This document shows positions 25,661-33,247 of a stretch of DNA of 50,645 nt, piece by piece (the stretch's first letter is position 1; the number at the start of each line of letters is the position of its first letter). Below the pieces are notes generated by a model, which had not been told where the DNA came from, made no database searches, and worked only from the letters and a program-made list of their open reading frames with translations. This stretch comes from an uncultured Treponema sp. (GTDB lineage Bacteria; Spirochaetota; Spirochaetia; Treponematales; Treponemataceae). A program made the translations under genes and the position numbers. The DNA lies in the NCBI GenBank assembly GCA_947167345.1, contig CAMVHR010000021.1, forward strand, positions 1 through 50,645, in the 5' to 3' direction.

Positions 25661-25741
25661 TTTGCTTTTTCGTGAGAATTTGGTATCTTTAAACTTGCTT
25701 TTTCGTGAGAAAAATGCTATTTTGAACTTGCTTTTTCGTGA
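25661..25741. repeat. 33-bp tandem repeat, three copies, before the DUF4143 ATPase
   Basis: TTGCTTTTTCGTGA recurs with an exact 33-bp period at 25662-25675, 25695-25708 and 25728-25741; flanking bases are partly conserved (GAGAA after the first two copies, AAAC/GAAC before the second and third). The last copy ends 21 bp before the ATPase ATG, so the array lies in the promoter or leader region of that gene. Confidence 0.85.
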
Positions 25742-25762
25742 TTAGCTTAAAACAGGTATTGT

Positions 25763-27103
25763 ATGCTTAGACGAACTATATATGAAAATTTATTAAATTG
25801 GAAAAATAATGATAAAGGTTCTTGTGCAATCTTAATCGCGGGTGCAAGGCGTGTTGGAAAAAGCTACATTGTAGAGCAGTTTGCAAGGACTGAATATAAA
25901 AGCTATATTCTCATTAATTTTTCTAATGCCACAAACGAAATAAAAGATATCTTCCTAAACGAAACTTCTGATTTGAATATGTTTTTTGCAAAGCTTTCTG
26001 CATTCTTTAAAGTGAAGCTTTACGAAAGAAATTCTCTATTTATATTTGACGAAGTGCAACAATTTCCGAGGGCGAGGGAACTTATAAAATTTCTTGTCGC
26101 AGATGGTCGCTATGATTATATTGAAACAGGTTCGTTGATTACATTACGCAAAAATGTCGAAAACATCGTTATTCCGTCAGAAGAAGAACAGATAGAAATG
26201 TTCCCTATGACGTTTGAGGAATTTTTGTGGGCTTTAGGGGATGAAACTACAGTTCCCTTTTTGCGTGAGTGCTTTGAAAAAAGGCACCCCCTTGGGCAGG
26301 CTTTGCATAGAAAAGTTATGAATCTTTTCCGCATTTATATGCTTGTCGGTGGTATGCCCCAATCTGTATTGTCGTATAAGGCGCAAAATAATTTTGAAGC
26401 TTCTGACAGGATAAAGCGCAGGATATTAAGACTGTATCGTGATGATGTAACAAAGTTTGCTGGCAGTCAGGAAAGCAAAGTTCTTGCTATTTTTGATGGT
26501 ATTCCTTCTCAGCTTTCGCAGAAAGAAAAAAAGTATAATCTTTCAAGCCTTGGCACGAATGTAAGGTATAGGGAATACGAAGATGCTTTTATATGGCTTA
26601 GGGAAGCTATGGTTGTGAATACCTGCTTTAACTCAACGGATCCAACTGTCGGACTCAATCTGAATACAGAACGTACAACGCAAAAATGCTATATGGCAGA
26701 TACAGGTCTTTTGGTTTCTCATACTTTTTCTGACGACAGTTTTACAGATAATGAACTTTATAGAGATATTCTACTTGATAAGCTGCATGTAAACGAGGGA
26801 ATGATTGTAGAAAATGTTGTTGCACAAGAGTTACGTTCTCATGGTCACAGGCTGTTTTTCTTTTCAAGGGCAGACTCCTGTAATAGGGAAAACAATATTG
26901 AGATAGATTTTTTAATTCGCAAAAAACGAAAGATTTGTCCCATAGAAGTTAAATCCTCTTCATATCAGCGGCACACTTCAATTGATAAGTTTTACAGGAA
27001 ATATTCTGATACTCTTGGGCAGGCATATATCCTATACACAAAAGACATTATGGAAAAAGACGGCATTTTGTATCTGCCTGTCTATATGACTATGTTTTTG
27101 TAA
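25763..27103 (+). CDS. AAA-family ATPase with DUF4143 C-terminal domain
   Basis: 446 residues. Walker A AGARRVGKSYIVEQFA near residue 27, Walker B SLFIFDEVQQFPRA near 92, YIETGSLITL (sensor region), the family mark FPMTFEEFLWALG, GGMPQSVLSY, and a DUF4143-type C-terminus ending VAQELRSHG..LFFFSR...EIDFLI....ICPIEVKSS, a PD-(D/E)XK-like block with Asp, Glu and Lys conserved. These orphan ATPases are abundant in host-associated anaerobes and their function is unknown. There is no clear ribosome site. It is preceded by a palindrome cluster and a 33-bp tandem repeat. A deleted relative lies at 48568-48949. Confidence 0.85.
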   Translation: MLRRTIYENLLNWKNNDKGSCAILIAGARRVGKSYIVEQFARTEYKSYILINFSNATNEIKDIFLNETSDLNMFFAKLSAFFKVKLYERNSLFIFDEVQQFPRARELIKFLVADGRYDYIETGSLITLRKNVENIVIPSEEEQIEMFPMTFEEFLWALGDETTVPFLRECFEKRHPLGQALHRKVMNLFRIYMLVGGMPQSVLSYKAQNNFEASDRIKRRILRLYRDDVTKFAGSQESKVLAIFDGIPSQLSQKEKKYNLSSLGTNVRYREYEDAFIWLREAMVVNTCFNSTDPTVGLNLNTERTTQKCYMADTGLLVSHTFSDDSFTDNELYRDILLDKLHVNEGMIVENVVAQELRSHGHRLFFFSRADSCNRENNIEIDFLIRKKRKICPIEVKSSSYQRHTSIDKFYRKYSDTLGQAYILYTKDIMEKDGILYLPVYMTMFL

Positions 27104-27137
27104 AACGGTATTGCGGTGTATCCCAAAAACCATTTAA

Positions 27138-27166
27138 TTGAACAATATCTTATACCGTGATATATT
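27138..27166 (+). promoter_or_regulatory. Strong sigma-70-type promoter of murC, leaderless arrangement
   Basis: TTGAAC (27138-27143), a 17-bp spacer and TATATT (27161-27166). The murC ATG begins 7 bases after the -10, where transcription should start, and no ribosome site exists. Confidence 0.55.
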
Positions 27167-27172
27167 TATGGA

Positions 27173-28690
27173 ATGAGTTTGGAAAAGGTTACGCTCCCTA
27201 GTGATTTTAAGGGAGTTCACATACATTTTGTTGGCATAAAGGGCACAGGCATGGTTGCCCTGGTAGAAATCCTTCATGCACGTGGCGCTGTAATTACAGG
27301 AAGTGATGTTTCAGAGCGGTTTTATACGGATGAAATCCTTGAAAAACTTGGAATTCAGGCACTTCCTTTTTCTGAAAAAAACATTACCGATAGCGTTAGT
27401 TTTGTAATCTATTCGAGTGCATACTCTCCTGAAAAAAATCCAGATCTTGCACAGGCTGTAAAAAAGTCTATTCCCATGATGCTGTATTCTGAAGCATTGG
27501 GGGCAATTTCTGGCACTGCATACAGCTGCGGAATTTGTGGTGTACACGGAAAAACAACTACAACAGGGCTTACTGGCACTTTGCTGAAGCAGCTTGATTT
27601 ACCAGCACAGGTTCTTGCAGGCTCAATCATTTCTTCTTTTGGAAATAGCTGTACAATGTCGAAGGGCTTAAATTCTGGAAATTGTGCATCTGGTGCAAAA
27701 AACTATTTTGTTGCAGAAACCTGCGAGTATCAAAGACATTTTATGTCATTCTGTCCTCAGAAGATAATCCTTACTTCTGTAGAAAGCGACCATCAGGATT
27801 ATTATCCTACATATAATGACATTCGGAATGCCTTTGTGGACTATGCATGTAAGCTTCCTGAAAACGGTCAGCTCATATACTGTGCGGATGACAATGGTGC
27901 TGTAGAGACTGCTGGCATAGTGCATGAAAAGCGTCCTGACATTCAGTGCATTCCTTATGGCGAAAAAGCAGAAGGTGATTACGCTCTTACTTTTGGCAAG
28001 GTTGAGGGGGGAAAGCATTATTTTACTGTAAAGGCTTTCGGAGAGTGTGCTTTATGTGTTCCTGGCAATCATAATGTGCGCAATGCTACAGCTGCCCTTG
28101 CCCTTGTTGCGGAACTGTTAAAGACCGACGGCAAAAATCCTTTGGACTATGCAGAAAAACTAAAGGCAGGGCTTGTTGCTTTTGCTGGTGGAAAACGTCG
28201 CTCTGAAATTGTCGGCAGGGCAAAGACTTCAAATGGGCAGGACGTTATATTTATTGATGATTACGGGCATCATCCTACGGCAATAAAGACAACTCTTGCT
28301 GGTTACCGCGATTTTTATAAAAAGCATAAGATTATTGTGGACTTTATGAGTCATACATATACCCGTACTGCTGCCTTGCTTGAAGAATTTGCTTCAAGCT
28401 TTTCAGATGCAGATGAAGTCATTCTGAATAAGATATACGGTTCTGCAAGGGAAGATGCTTCCTGTGCAACGGTTACGGGGGAAACTCTTGCAGAACACGC
28501 TAAAAAATATCATTCTTCTGTTCATTACTGCTCTGAGTTTGAGCAGGCGGCAGAAGAAGGCTTTGCTTTGCTTTCTTCGGATAGTGGTAATGAATATCCA
28601 GATGGATTTTTGTTTGTTACTATGGGGGCAGGAGATAATTGGAAAGTTGGAAAGCTGATTTTGGAAAAATTAAGGAGTAGTGCATCATGA
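27173..28690 (+). CDS. murC: UDP-N-acetylmuramate--L-alanine ligase MurC
   Basis: 505 residues. It adds L-Ala to UDP-MurNAc using ATP, the first step of peptidoglycan stem-peptide assembly, in the cytoplasm. HFVGIKGTGMVALVEIL (UDP-binding glycine motif, residues about 18-34), ICGVHGKTTTTGLTGTLL (P-loop near 125), VAETCEYQRHFM, GNHNVRNATAALAL and FIDDYGHHPTAIKTTL are the standard Mur ligase blocks. The start lies 7 bp after a -10 element with no Shine-Dalgarno site, so the mRNA may be leaderless. It overlaps yicC by four bases (ATGA). Confidence 0.94.
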   Translation: MSLEKVTLPSDFKGVHIHFVGIKGTGMVALVEILHARGAVITGSDVSERFYTDEILEKLGIQALPFSEKNITDSVSFVIYSSAYSPEKNPDLAQAVKKSIPMMLYSEALGAISGTAYSCGICGVHGKTTTTGLTGTLLKQLDLPAQVLAGSIISSFGNSCTMSKGLNSGNCASGAKNYFVAETCEYQRHFMSFCPQKIILTSVESDHQDYYPTYNDIRNAFVDYACKLPENGQLIYCADDNGAVETAGIVHEKRPDIQCIPYGEKAEGDYALTFGKVEGGKHYFTVKAFGECALCVPGNHNVRNATAALALVAELLKTDGKNPLDYAEKLKAGLVAFAGGKRRSEIVGRAKTSNGQDVIFIDDYGHHPTAIKTTLAGYRDFYKKHKIIVDFMSHTYTRTAALLEEFASSFSDADEVILNKIYGSAREDASCATVTGETLAEHAKKYHSSVHYCSEFEQAAEEGFALLSSDSGNEYPDGFLFVTMGAGDNWKVGKLILEKLRSSAS

Positions 28691-29553
28691 ACAGCATGAC
28701 AGGTTACGGATACAAGGAGATAATGGCGGACAGCACTCAGGTTAGTGTGGAAATCCGCTCTGTAAACAGCCGTTTTCTAGATTTGAATATAAATATGCCG
28801 TCATTTTTAAATCCTTTGGAAAGCCGTTTTCGCAAATTGCTTACGGAAAACATTATTCGTGGAAAGGTGGATGTTTCTATCCGCGCAAAGGATACTAATT
28901 CTACGGCTAAGATTACTGCTGATCCTCAGGCTGCCGTTTTGTATAGGAATGCAATTGCTGAAATTGCCCGTGCTCTTGGTCAGTCAGAAGACATTCCTTT
29001 AAGTCTTATTATTGAGCAGGAAGGTGTTTTAAACATTACTCATGAATACGATGTGGAATGTTATTGGAAAAAGATTGAGCCTGTATTTAATGATGTCCTT
29101 AACGAATTTCTTGCAGACAGAAAAAGGGAAGGCGAGAACCTTAAGAAAGACCTGCTTGCAAAGCTTGATAAGTTGGATGAATGTGCGGCTTTCTTTAAGC
29201 AGTGGCAGCCAGAGATGGAAAAACGTTTTAAAGAAAACATTACGGCAAAGTTTAATGAGCTTTTGGGTGATCATGTGGATGAAAACAAAATTCTTGAGGA
29301 AACTGCATCTCTCATGATAAAATATACCATAAACGAAGAAATCATTCGTCTGCACAGTCATCTGGCTGCATTGCGTAAGGAGTTGAATGAAAATCCTGTT
29401 CCTGGTAAGCGAATGGATTTTATCTGTCAGGAAGCTAACAGGGAAATTAACACCATTGGCAGCAAGAACCAGTTTACGGAAGTTGGAGCAATGGTTGTAA
29501 ATGCCAAGGATGCGCTTGAAAATATTCGTGAACAGTCAAAAAATGTAGAATAG
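28687..29553 (+). CDS. yicC: YicC-family endoribonuclease
   Basis: 288 residues with the typical start MNSMTGYGYKE, EIRSVNSRFLDLNINMPSFLNPLE, IIRGKVDVSIRAK and the conserved end GKRMDFICQEANREINTIGSKNQF...VVNAKDALENIREQSKNVE. YicC proteins are stress-related RNases reported to act on small RNAs in E. coli. It overlaps the end of murC by four bases and precedes the kinase gene by 10 bp, so the three form one operon. Confidence 0.92.
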   Translation: MNSMTGYGYKEIMADSTQVSVEIRSVNSRFLDLNINMPSFLNPLESRFRKLLTENIIRGKVDVSIRAKDTNSTAKITADPQAAVLYRNAIAEIARALGQSEDIPLSLIIEQEGVLNITHEYDVECYWKKIEPVFNDVLNEFLADRKREGENLKKDLLAKLDKLDECAAFFKQWQPEMEKRFKENITAKFNELLGDHVDENKILEETASLMIKYTINEEIIRLHSHLAALRKELNENPVPGKRMDFICQEANREINTIGSKNQFTEVGAMVVNAKDALENIREQSKNVE

Positions 29554-29563
29554 GAGGATTTTT

Positions 29564-30139
29564 ATGTCAGATTATGCAATAAAAAATGGCAAGGAACTGC
29601 GTGTTGCAATCAGTGGTAAATCTGGCTGCGGAAATACTACTGTGAGTACTCTTCTTTCTGAAAAGCTTGGGGTTAAACTCATAAACTATACTTTCCGTCA
29701 GTTGGCTCAGGAAAAGGGGCTTACACTGGAACAGGTAATTCAAAATGCAAAGACTGATGACAGCTACGATAAATATGTTGATACGCATCAGGTGGAGCTT
29801 GCAAGAAAAGAAAGCTGTGTTCTTGGCAGCCGTCTTGCAATCTGGATGCTTAAGGAAGCGGATTTGAAGGTTTATCTTTTGGCAAGCGATGATTTGCGTG
29901 CAGGGCGCATTTTAAACAGAGAAGGCGGTGACTTGCAGAAGATAAAGGAATTCACAGCAATGCGTGACAGCGAGGATACACGCAGATACAAGCAGCTTTA
30001 TGACATTGATAATAATGCTTATGAAGGTGTTGCTGACATTATTATTGATACAAGCAAGAGTGGTCCTGACGGCATTGTGGAAAGCATTATTGCAGAGTTG
30101 GTAAAGAGAGATTTTGTAGAAAAAAATAAAAAAAATTGA
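29564..30139 (+). CDS. Cytidylate kinase-like family protein
   Basis: 191 residues, P-loop kinase fold: VAISGKSGCGNTTVSTLLSEKLG (residues about 13-36), INYTFRQLAQEKG, GSRLAIWMLKEADLKVYLLAS and DSEDTRRYKQLYDIDNNAYEGVADIIIDTS. The pattern matches the short (archaeal-type, Cmk2) cytidylate kinase-like family, whose P-loop often lacks the usual Lys, here Asn in GNTT. It probably phosphorylates CMP or dCMP, but related members have unclear substrates. AGGAGG precedes the ATG. It is last of murC-yicC-cmk, before the tRNA promoter. Confidence 0.8.
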   Translation: MSDYAIKNGKELRVAISGKSGCGNTTVSTLLSEKLGVKLINYTFRQLAQEKGLTLEQVIQNAKTDDSYDKYVDTHQVELARKESCVLGSRLAIWMLKEADLKVYLLASDDLRAGRILNREGGDLQKIKEFTAMRDSEDTRRYKQLYDIDNNAYEGVADIIIDTSKSGPDGIVESIIAELVKRDFVEKNKKN

Positions 30140-30159
30140 TAAAAACTGGGCTAAACGTA

Positions 30160-30188
30160 TTGACCAAAAATATGCAGTATGATATTAT
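30160..30188 (+). promoter_or_regulatory. Strong promoter of tRNA-Met
   Basis: TTGACC (30160-30165), a 17-bp spacer and TATTAT (30183-30188); the tRNA begins 13 bp later. Confidence 0.7.
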
Positions 30189-30200
30189 TCAATCATTCAC

Positions 30201-30273
30201 GGTGGCATAGTCCAGTCGGTAGAACAACGGACTCATATTCCGTATGTCAGAGGTTCGATCCCTCTTGCCACTA
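30201..30273 (+). tRNA. tRNA with CAT anticodon (elongator Met, or Ile2)
   Basis: A 73-nt cloverleaf: acceptor GGTGGCA / TGCCACT, D-arm with one mismatch, anticodon stem ACGGA / TCCGT around loop CTCATAT (anticodon CAT), T-arm AGAGG-TTCGATC-CCTCT, discriminator A. CCA is not encoded. The non-initiator acceptor (G1 pairs) argues against fMet. Ile2 with a modified C34 cannot be ruled out from sequence. Confidence 0.9.
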
Positions 30274-30275
30274 CT

Positions 30276-30306
30276 AAATCCTGTCTTTTTAGACAGGATT
30301 TTTTTT
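30276..30306 (+). terminator. Terminator after tRNA-Met
   Basis: An 11-bp stem AAATCCTGTCT / AGACAGGATTT with a TTTT loop, followed by more T. Confidence 0.9.
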
Positions 30307-30401
30307 ATGTCCAATAAGTTTTGTTCGCATTCCTAATTCAGCTGGTTTTATGGATTATAAATGAGATAGGTGATTGTATTTGCTATATATTAGTTTTTTG
30401 T

Positions 30402-30437
30402 AAAAAAAAAAGACTTCTAATTACTTAGAAGTCTTTT
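30402..30437 (-). terminator. Terminator after tRNA-Phe
   Basis: A 13-bp perfect stem AAAAGACTTCTAA / TTAGAAGTCTTTT with a TTAC loop; on the minus strand it ends in a T-run that starts 3 bp past the tRNA. Confidence 0.85.
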
Positions 30438-30439
30438 AG

Positions 30440-30512
30440 TGCCAGCGATCAGAGTCGAACTGATGACATAAGGATTTTCAGTCCTCCGCTCTACCAACTG
30501 AGCTACGCCGGC
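30440..30512 (-). tRNA. tRNA-Phe (GAA)
   Basis: A 73-nt cloverleaf on the minus strand: acceptor GCCGGCG / CGCTGGC (one G-T pair), D-arm GCTC...GAGC, anticodon loop CTGAAAA (GAA), T-arm ATCAG-TTCGACT-CTGAT, discriminator A, no encoded CCA. It faces tRNA-Met. Confidence 0.95.
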
Positions 30513-30534
30513 TCATTTGCTTTTGATGTTTAAC

Positions 30535-30563
30535 ACTATATACTTTTGTTCGTTTTGTGTCAA
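30535..30563 (-). promoter_or_regulatory. Consensus promoter of tRNA-Phe
   Basis: On the minus strand: TTGACA (30558-30563), a 17-bp spacer, TATAGT (30535-30540). Confidence 0.75.
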
Positions 30564-30609
30564 CACCTTTATTTAAAAATATTAAAAAAAAGAGAAAAAA
30601 AACTTAGGC

Positions 30610-30638
30610 TTGTTAAAACTCCTTGTATGCACTATAAT
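30610..30638 (+). promoter_or_regulatory. Promoter of the ank-murG operon, leaderless arrangement
   Basis: TTGTTA (30610-30615), a 17-bp spacer and consensus TATAAT (30633-30638). Seven bases separate the -10 from the ATG at 30646, and no ribosome site lies between. Confidence 0.6.
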
Positions 30639-30645
30639 TATTTGC

Positions 30646-31572
30646 ATGAAATGGCTTATAGTTTCTTCTGATATGACGAATCAAAATCTCTTGTCTGTAG
30701 AAGATTTCCTTGATGAGCATAGTGCTTCTTATAAAGAAATTTTTATAACTACAGAAAGTTCTAAACTTGATTTTGTAAAAATTGTAAAAGACATAACAGA
30801 ATCTACTCACTGCATCATTTTGGACAGCTATAGCCTTAAAAACCTTTCTAATTATGCAATTTTGTTGGGCATCCTTATAGGAAAGAAAGTAAAAACGTTT
30901 ATTTGCACCGGTCAGAAATACGAACGCGAATATGAAAAGGTCAGTCTGGATGGTCAGACTTTTTTTCGGTGTTTTGAAGAACTTAAAGCCCTGTTGCAAT
31001 ATTTGAGAAATAATTATGATCTGTATGCCATTGCTGATAAGCAGTATGAGTCTTTTAGCACGCTTTTCAAGAGGGGAATTCCTTTCAATGGTGATTGCTT
31101 TGCCCAGCATATTGCAAAGGATGATACTGAGGTCTGCGATTTGTTTCTTTCGGCCGGCATGATTTCTAATGCAACCACAGCAGATGGTGTTCCTATGCTT
31201 TGTATCGCCACCCGTAATGAATGTTTTGAAAAAGTCAAATGGCTTCTTGATAATGGTGCTGATATAAATGCTGTTTCTCAAGATCGCGGATATACGGCTG
31301 TTATGGATGCTGTATGGCGCAAGAATTATGCCATAACAGAGTACCTTATACAGAAGGGTGCAGATTTGAACGTCATAAGTTCTGACGGTCAGTCTATACT
31401 TGTCCTTGCCGTAGGTAACGGAAATCCTAAGATTGTCCGAATTCTGTTGGAAAATGGTGCAGACCCTGACATAAAGGATTCTATGGGGATGAGCGCTCGA
31501 GGATATGCAAATCTTTTTAAGCGGAAAGAACTTATCGAGCTTATGGATCAATTCCCGCCAAAAGAGAACTGA
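30646..31572 (+). CDS. Ankyrin-repeat protein with an N-terminal Rossmann-like domain
   Basis: 308 residues. Residues about 1-115 look like an alpha/beta flavodoxin- or TIR/nucleoside-transferase-type fold: MKWLIVSSD, STHCIILDSYSLKNLSNYAILLGILIGKKVKTFICTG. They are followed by about five ankyrin repeats (VPMLCIATRNECFEKVKWLLDNGADINA, TAVMDAVWRKNYAITEYLIQKGADLN, SILVLAVGNGNPKIVRILLENGADPD). It is probably cytoplasmic. There is no Shine-Dalgarno site; the promoter places transcription start at the ATG. Stop and murG ATG are 2 bp apart, so it heads the murG operon. Function unknown; the domain call for the N-terminus is tentative. Confidence 0.75.
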   Translation: MKWLIVSSDMTNQNLLSVEDFLDEHSASYKEIFITTESSKLDFVKIVKDITESTHCIILDSYSLKNLSNYAILLGILIGKKVKTFICTGQKYEREYEKVSLDGQTFFRCFEELKALLQYLRNNYDLYAIADKQYESFSTLFKRGIPFNGDCFAQHIAKDDTEVCDLFLSAGMISNATTADGVPMLCIATRNECFEKVKWLLDNGADINAVSQDRGYTAVMDAVWRKNYAITEYLIQKGADLNVISSDGQSILVLAVGNGNPKIVRILLENGADPDIKDSMGMSARGYANLFKRKELIELMDQFPPKEN

Positions 31573-31574
31573 AT

Positions 31575-32747
31575 ATGAAAAAAGACAACTCGTTTCGCAT
31601 TGTATTTGCTGGTGGAGGAACTGGAGGACACATATATCCGGGCGTTGCCGTAGCAGATGCTCTTCAAATGCTTGCAAAATCTAAAAATGTTTCTATTCAA
31701 ATTTATTGGATTGGTAATGATGCCGGAATGGACAGGGATATAGTCCAAAAGAATTTTGTCTCTGAAGGCGGTTCCATAACTGATTTTTTCGGTATTCCTT
31801 GTGGCAAACTTCGAAGGTATTTTTCTGTTCAGAATTTTATTGATGTTTTTAAAATTATAGCAGGTTTTTTCAAATCTGTTGCCATACTTATGAGGTTAAA
31901 GCCAGACTGTCTTTTTTCAAAAGGAGGTTTTGTAAGTGTTCCTCCTTGTTGGGCTGCACGTTTGCTAAGAATTCCTTATTACACTCATGAATGTGATTTT
32001 ACTCCAGGTCTTGCTACAAGACTTAATGCAAGGGCTGCGAAGAATGTCCTTATTTCATATTCCGAAACAGCGTCGTGTTTTTCTGAGGAAATTGCAAAAC
32101 GCTGCCTTGTTACGGGAAATCCTGTTCGGCCTGTATTTTATTCTGATAATTCAGAAGAAGGCTTCCGCTTTTTATCAATTTCCAAAGAACATGAAAAACC
32201 TGTTCTTCTTGTTTTGGGCGGAAGCCTTGGAGCACAGCAGATAAATTCTTTTGTACTAAATAACTTGGACTGGCTTAAGGAGCGTTTTTGTGTTGTTCAT
32301 CAGACAGGAAGAGCTTTTGCAGAAGAGCATCCTGATGTTATGACAGAAAAAGATGACTGCTATAAGCCGTATGCATTTATTTATAAAGAGATGCCAGCTG
32401 TCATTCAGTGTGCGGATGTGATTCTGTCTAGGGCAGGTGCAAATTCCATTTGGGAAAGTGCTGTAAGTCGAAAACCTATGGTACTTGTTCCTTTGTGTGG
32501 GGCAGGAACTCGTGGCGATCAGGTTGATAATGCCAGATATTTTGAAAGGAATAATGCCGCAGTTGTCCTTGCCGGAAAAGATGCTGATGACAGCCATGTT
32601 CGTGATGCCCTGGAGATTTTCCTTGATAAAGAAAAAAGAAATGAATATAGTCAAGCTTGTGTTGCACTGTGTGGTTCTGAACCTGCAAGCATAAAAATAT
32701 CCCGAATTATTATGGACGGTTTAAATAATGTCTCTTCCGTTAATTGA
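31575..32747 (+). CDS. murG: UDP-N-acetylglucosamine--N-acetylmuramyl-(pentapeptide) transferase MurG
   Basis: 390 residues. MurG converts lipid I to lipid II at the inner face of the membrane. FAGGGTGGHIYPGVAVADAL (residues about 10-29), FSKGGFVSVPPCWAARLLRIPYYTHECDFTPG, TGNPVRP, VLGGSLGAQQIN and CADVILSRAGANSIWE...GDQVDNARYFE are the GT28 motifs. The usual HEQN is HECD here. It follows the ankyrin gene by 2 bp and overlaps cvpA by 20 bp. Confidence 0.94.
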   Translation: MKKDNSFRIVFAGGGTGGHIYPGVAVADALQMLAKSKNVSIQIYWIGNDAGMDRDIVQKNFVSEGGSITDFFGIPCGKLRRYFSVQNFIDVFKIIAGFFKSVAILMRLKPDCLFSKGGFVSVPPCWAARLLRIPYYTHECDFTPGLATRLNARAAKNVLISYSETASCFSEEIAKRCLVTGNPVRPVFYSDNSEEGFRFLSISKEHEKPVLLVLGGSLGAQQINSFVLNNLDWLKERFCVVHQTGRAFAEEHPDVMTEKDDCYKPYAFIYKEMPAVIQCADVILSRAGANSIWESAVSRKPMVLVPLCGAGTRGDQVDNARYFERNNAAVVLAGKDADDSHVRDALEIFLDKEKRNEYSQACVALCGSEPASIKISRIIMDGLNNVSSVN

Positions 32748-33246
32748 TTTTATTTTTGTTGTTATTCTTGTTGTTTTTGCTCTTCTTGCTTATCTAAAAG
32801 GCATAATAGGGGAACTGTTTGATAAAGGTGCTCCTATTATAGGATTGTGGTTTGGAATTTTGTTTTACAAGCGGCTTGCCGATTCTTTACATCCTTATAT
32901 TGGGGTTCAGTTTGTCTGTAATGGAATTGCTTTTATATTGATTTTTGTTCTTGTGTTTATCATTGTAAAAATCTTACAGCAGATTCTTCAGACTTTGTTC
33001 AGCGGACGTATATTCCGTCAGCTTGACCGCACTTTAGGATTTTTGTTCGGACTCATAGAAGGTTTTGCAGTAATTGCAATCATTCTTCTGGTACTTAGAT
33101 TTCAGCCTTGGTTTGATGTACGAGAAATGCTTGAAGCAAGCATATTTTATAAATTCCTTGGAAAGATTATTGTAACATTGCAAAGTGCTCCTGTTAATAA
33201 TCATACAGGGGCTCAGCCTCTAGAGTCTGTAGTGGGGGCAATGTAA
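32728..33246 (+). CDS. cvpA: CvpA-family membrane protein
   Basis: 172 residues with four hydrophobic segments (about 4-24, 30-48, 60-85 and 105-125) and the CvpA pattern DFIFVVILVVFALLAYLKGIIGELFDKGAPIIGLWFG and LDRTLGFLFGLIEGFAVIAIILLV. CvpA proteins are inner-membrane proteins linked to colicin V production and envelope homeostasis. It overlaps the end of murG by 20 bp and ends 1 bp before the holB start, in the same order known from treponemes. Confidence 0.85.
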   Translation: MSLPLIDFIFVVILVVFALLAYLKGIIGELFDKGAPIIGLWFGILFYKRLADSLHPYIGVQFVCNGIAFILIFVLVFIIVKILQQILQTLFSGRIFRQLDRTLGFLFGLIEGFAVIAIILLVLRFQPWFDVREMLEASIFYKFLGKIIVTLQSAPVNNHTGAQPLESVVGAM

Positions 33247-33247
33247 G

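Noticed and set aside
25402..25692. A 96-codon frame through the palindrome cluster (His/Thr-rich)
   Set aside because: Its residues come from the repeated palindromes; no start site or family pattern supports a gene.
25485..25741. A CRISPR array
   Set aside because: The 33-bp period has only three units with short conserved cores and no distinct spacers, and there are no cas genes in the window.
30613..31677. A 354-codon frame on the minus strand opposite the ankyrin gene before murG
   Set aside because: Long but antisense to a clear ankyrin protein with promoter; rich in Cys/His/Ile runs and without any recognisable motif.
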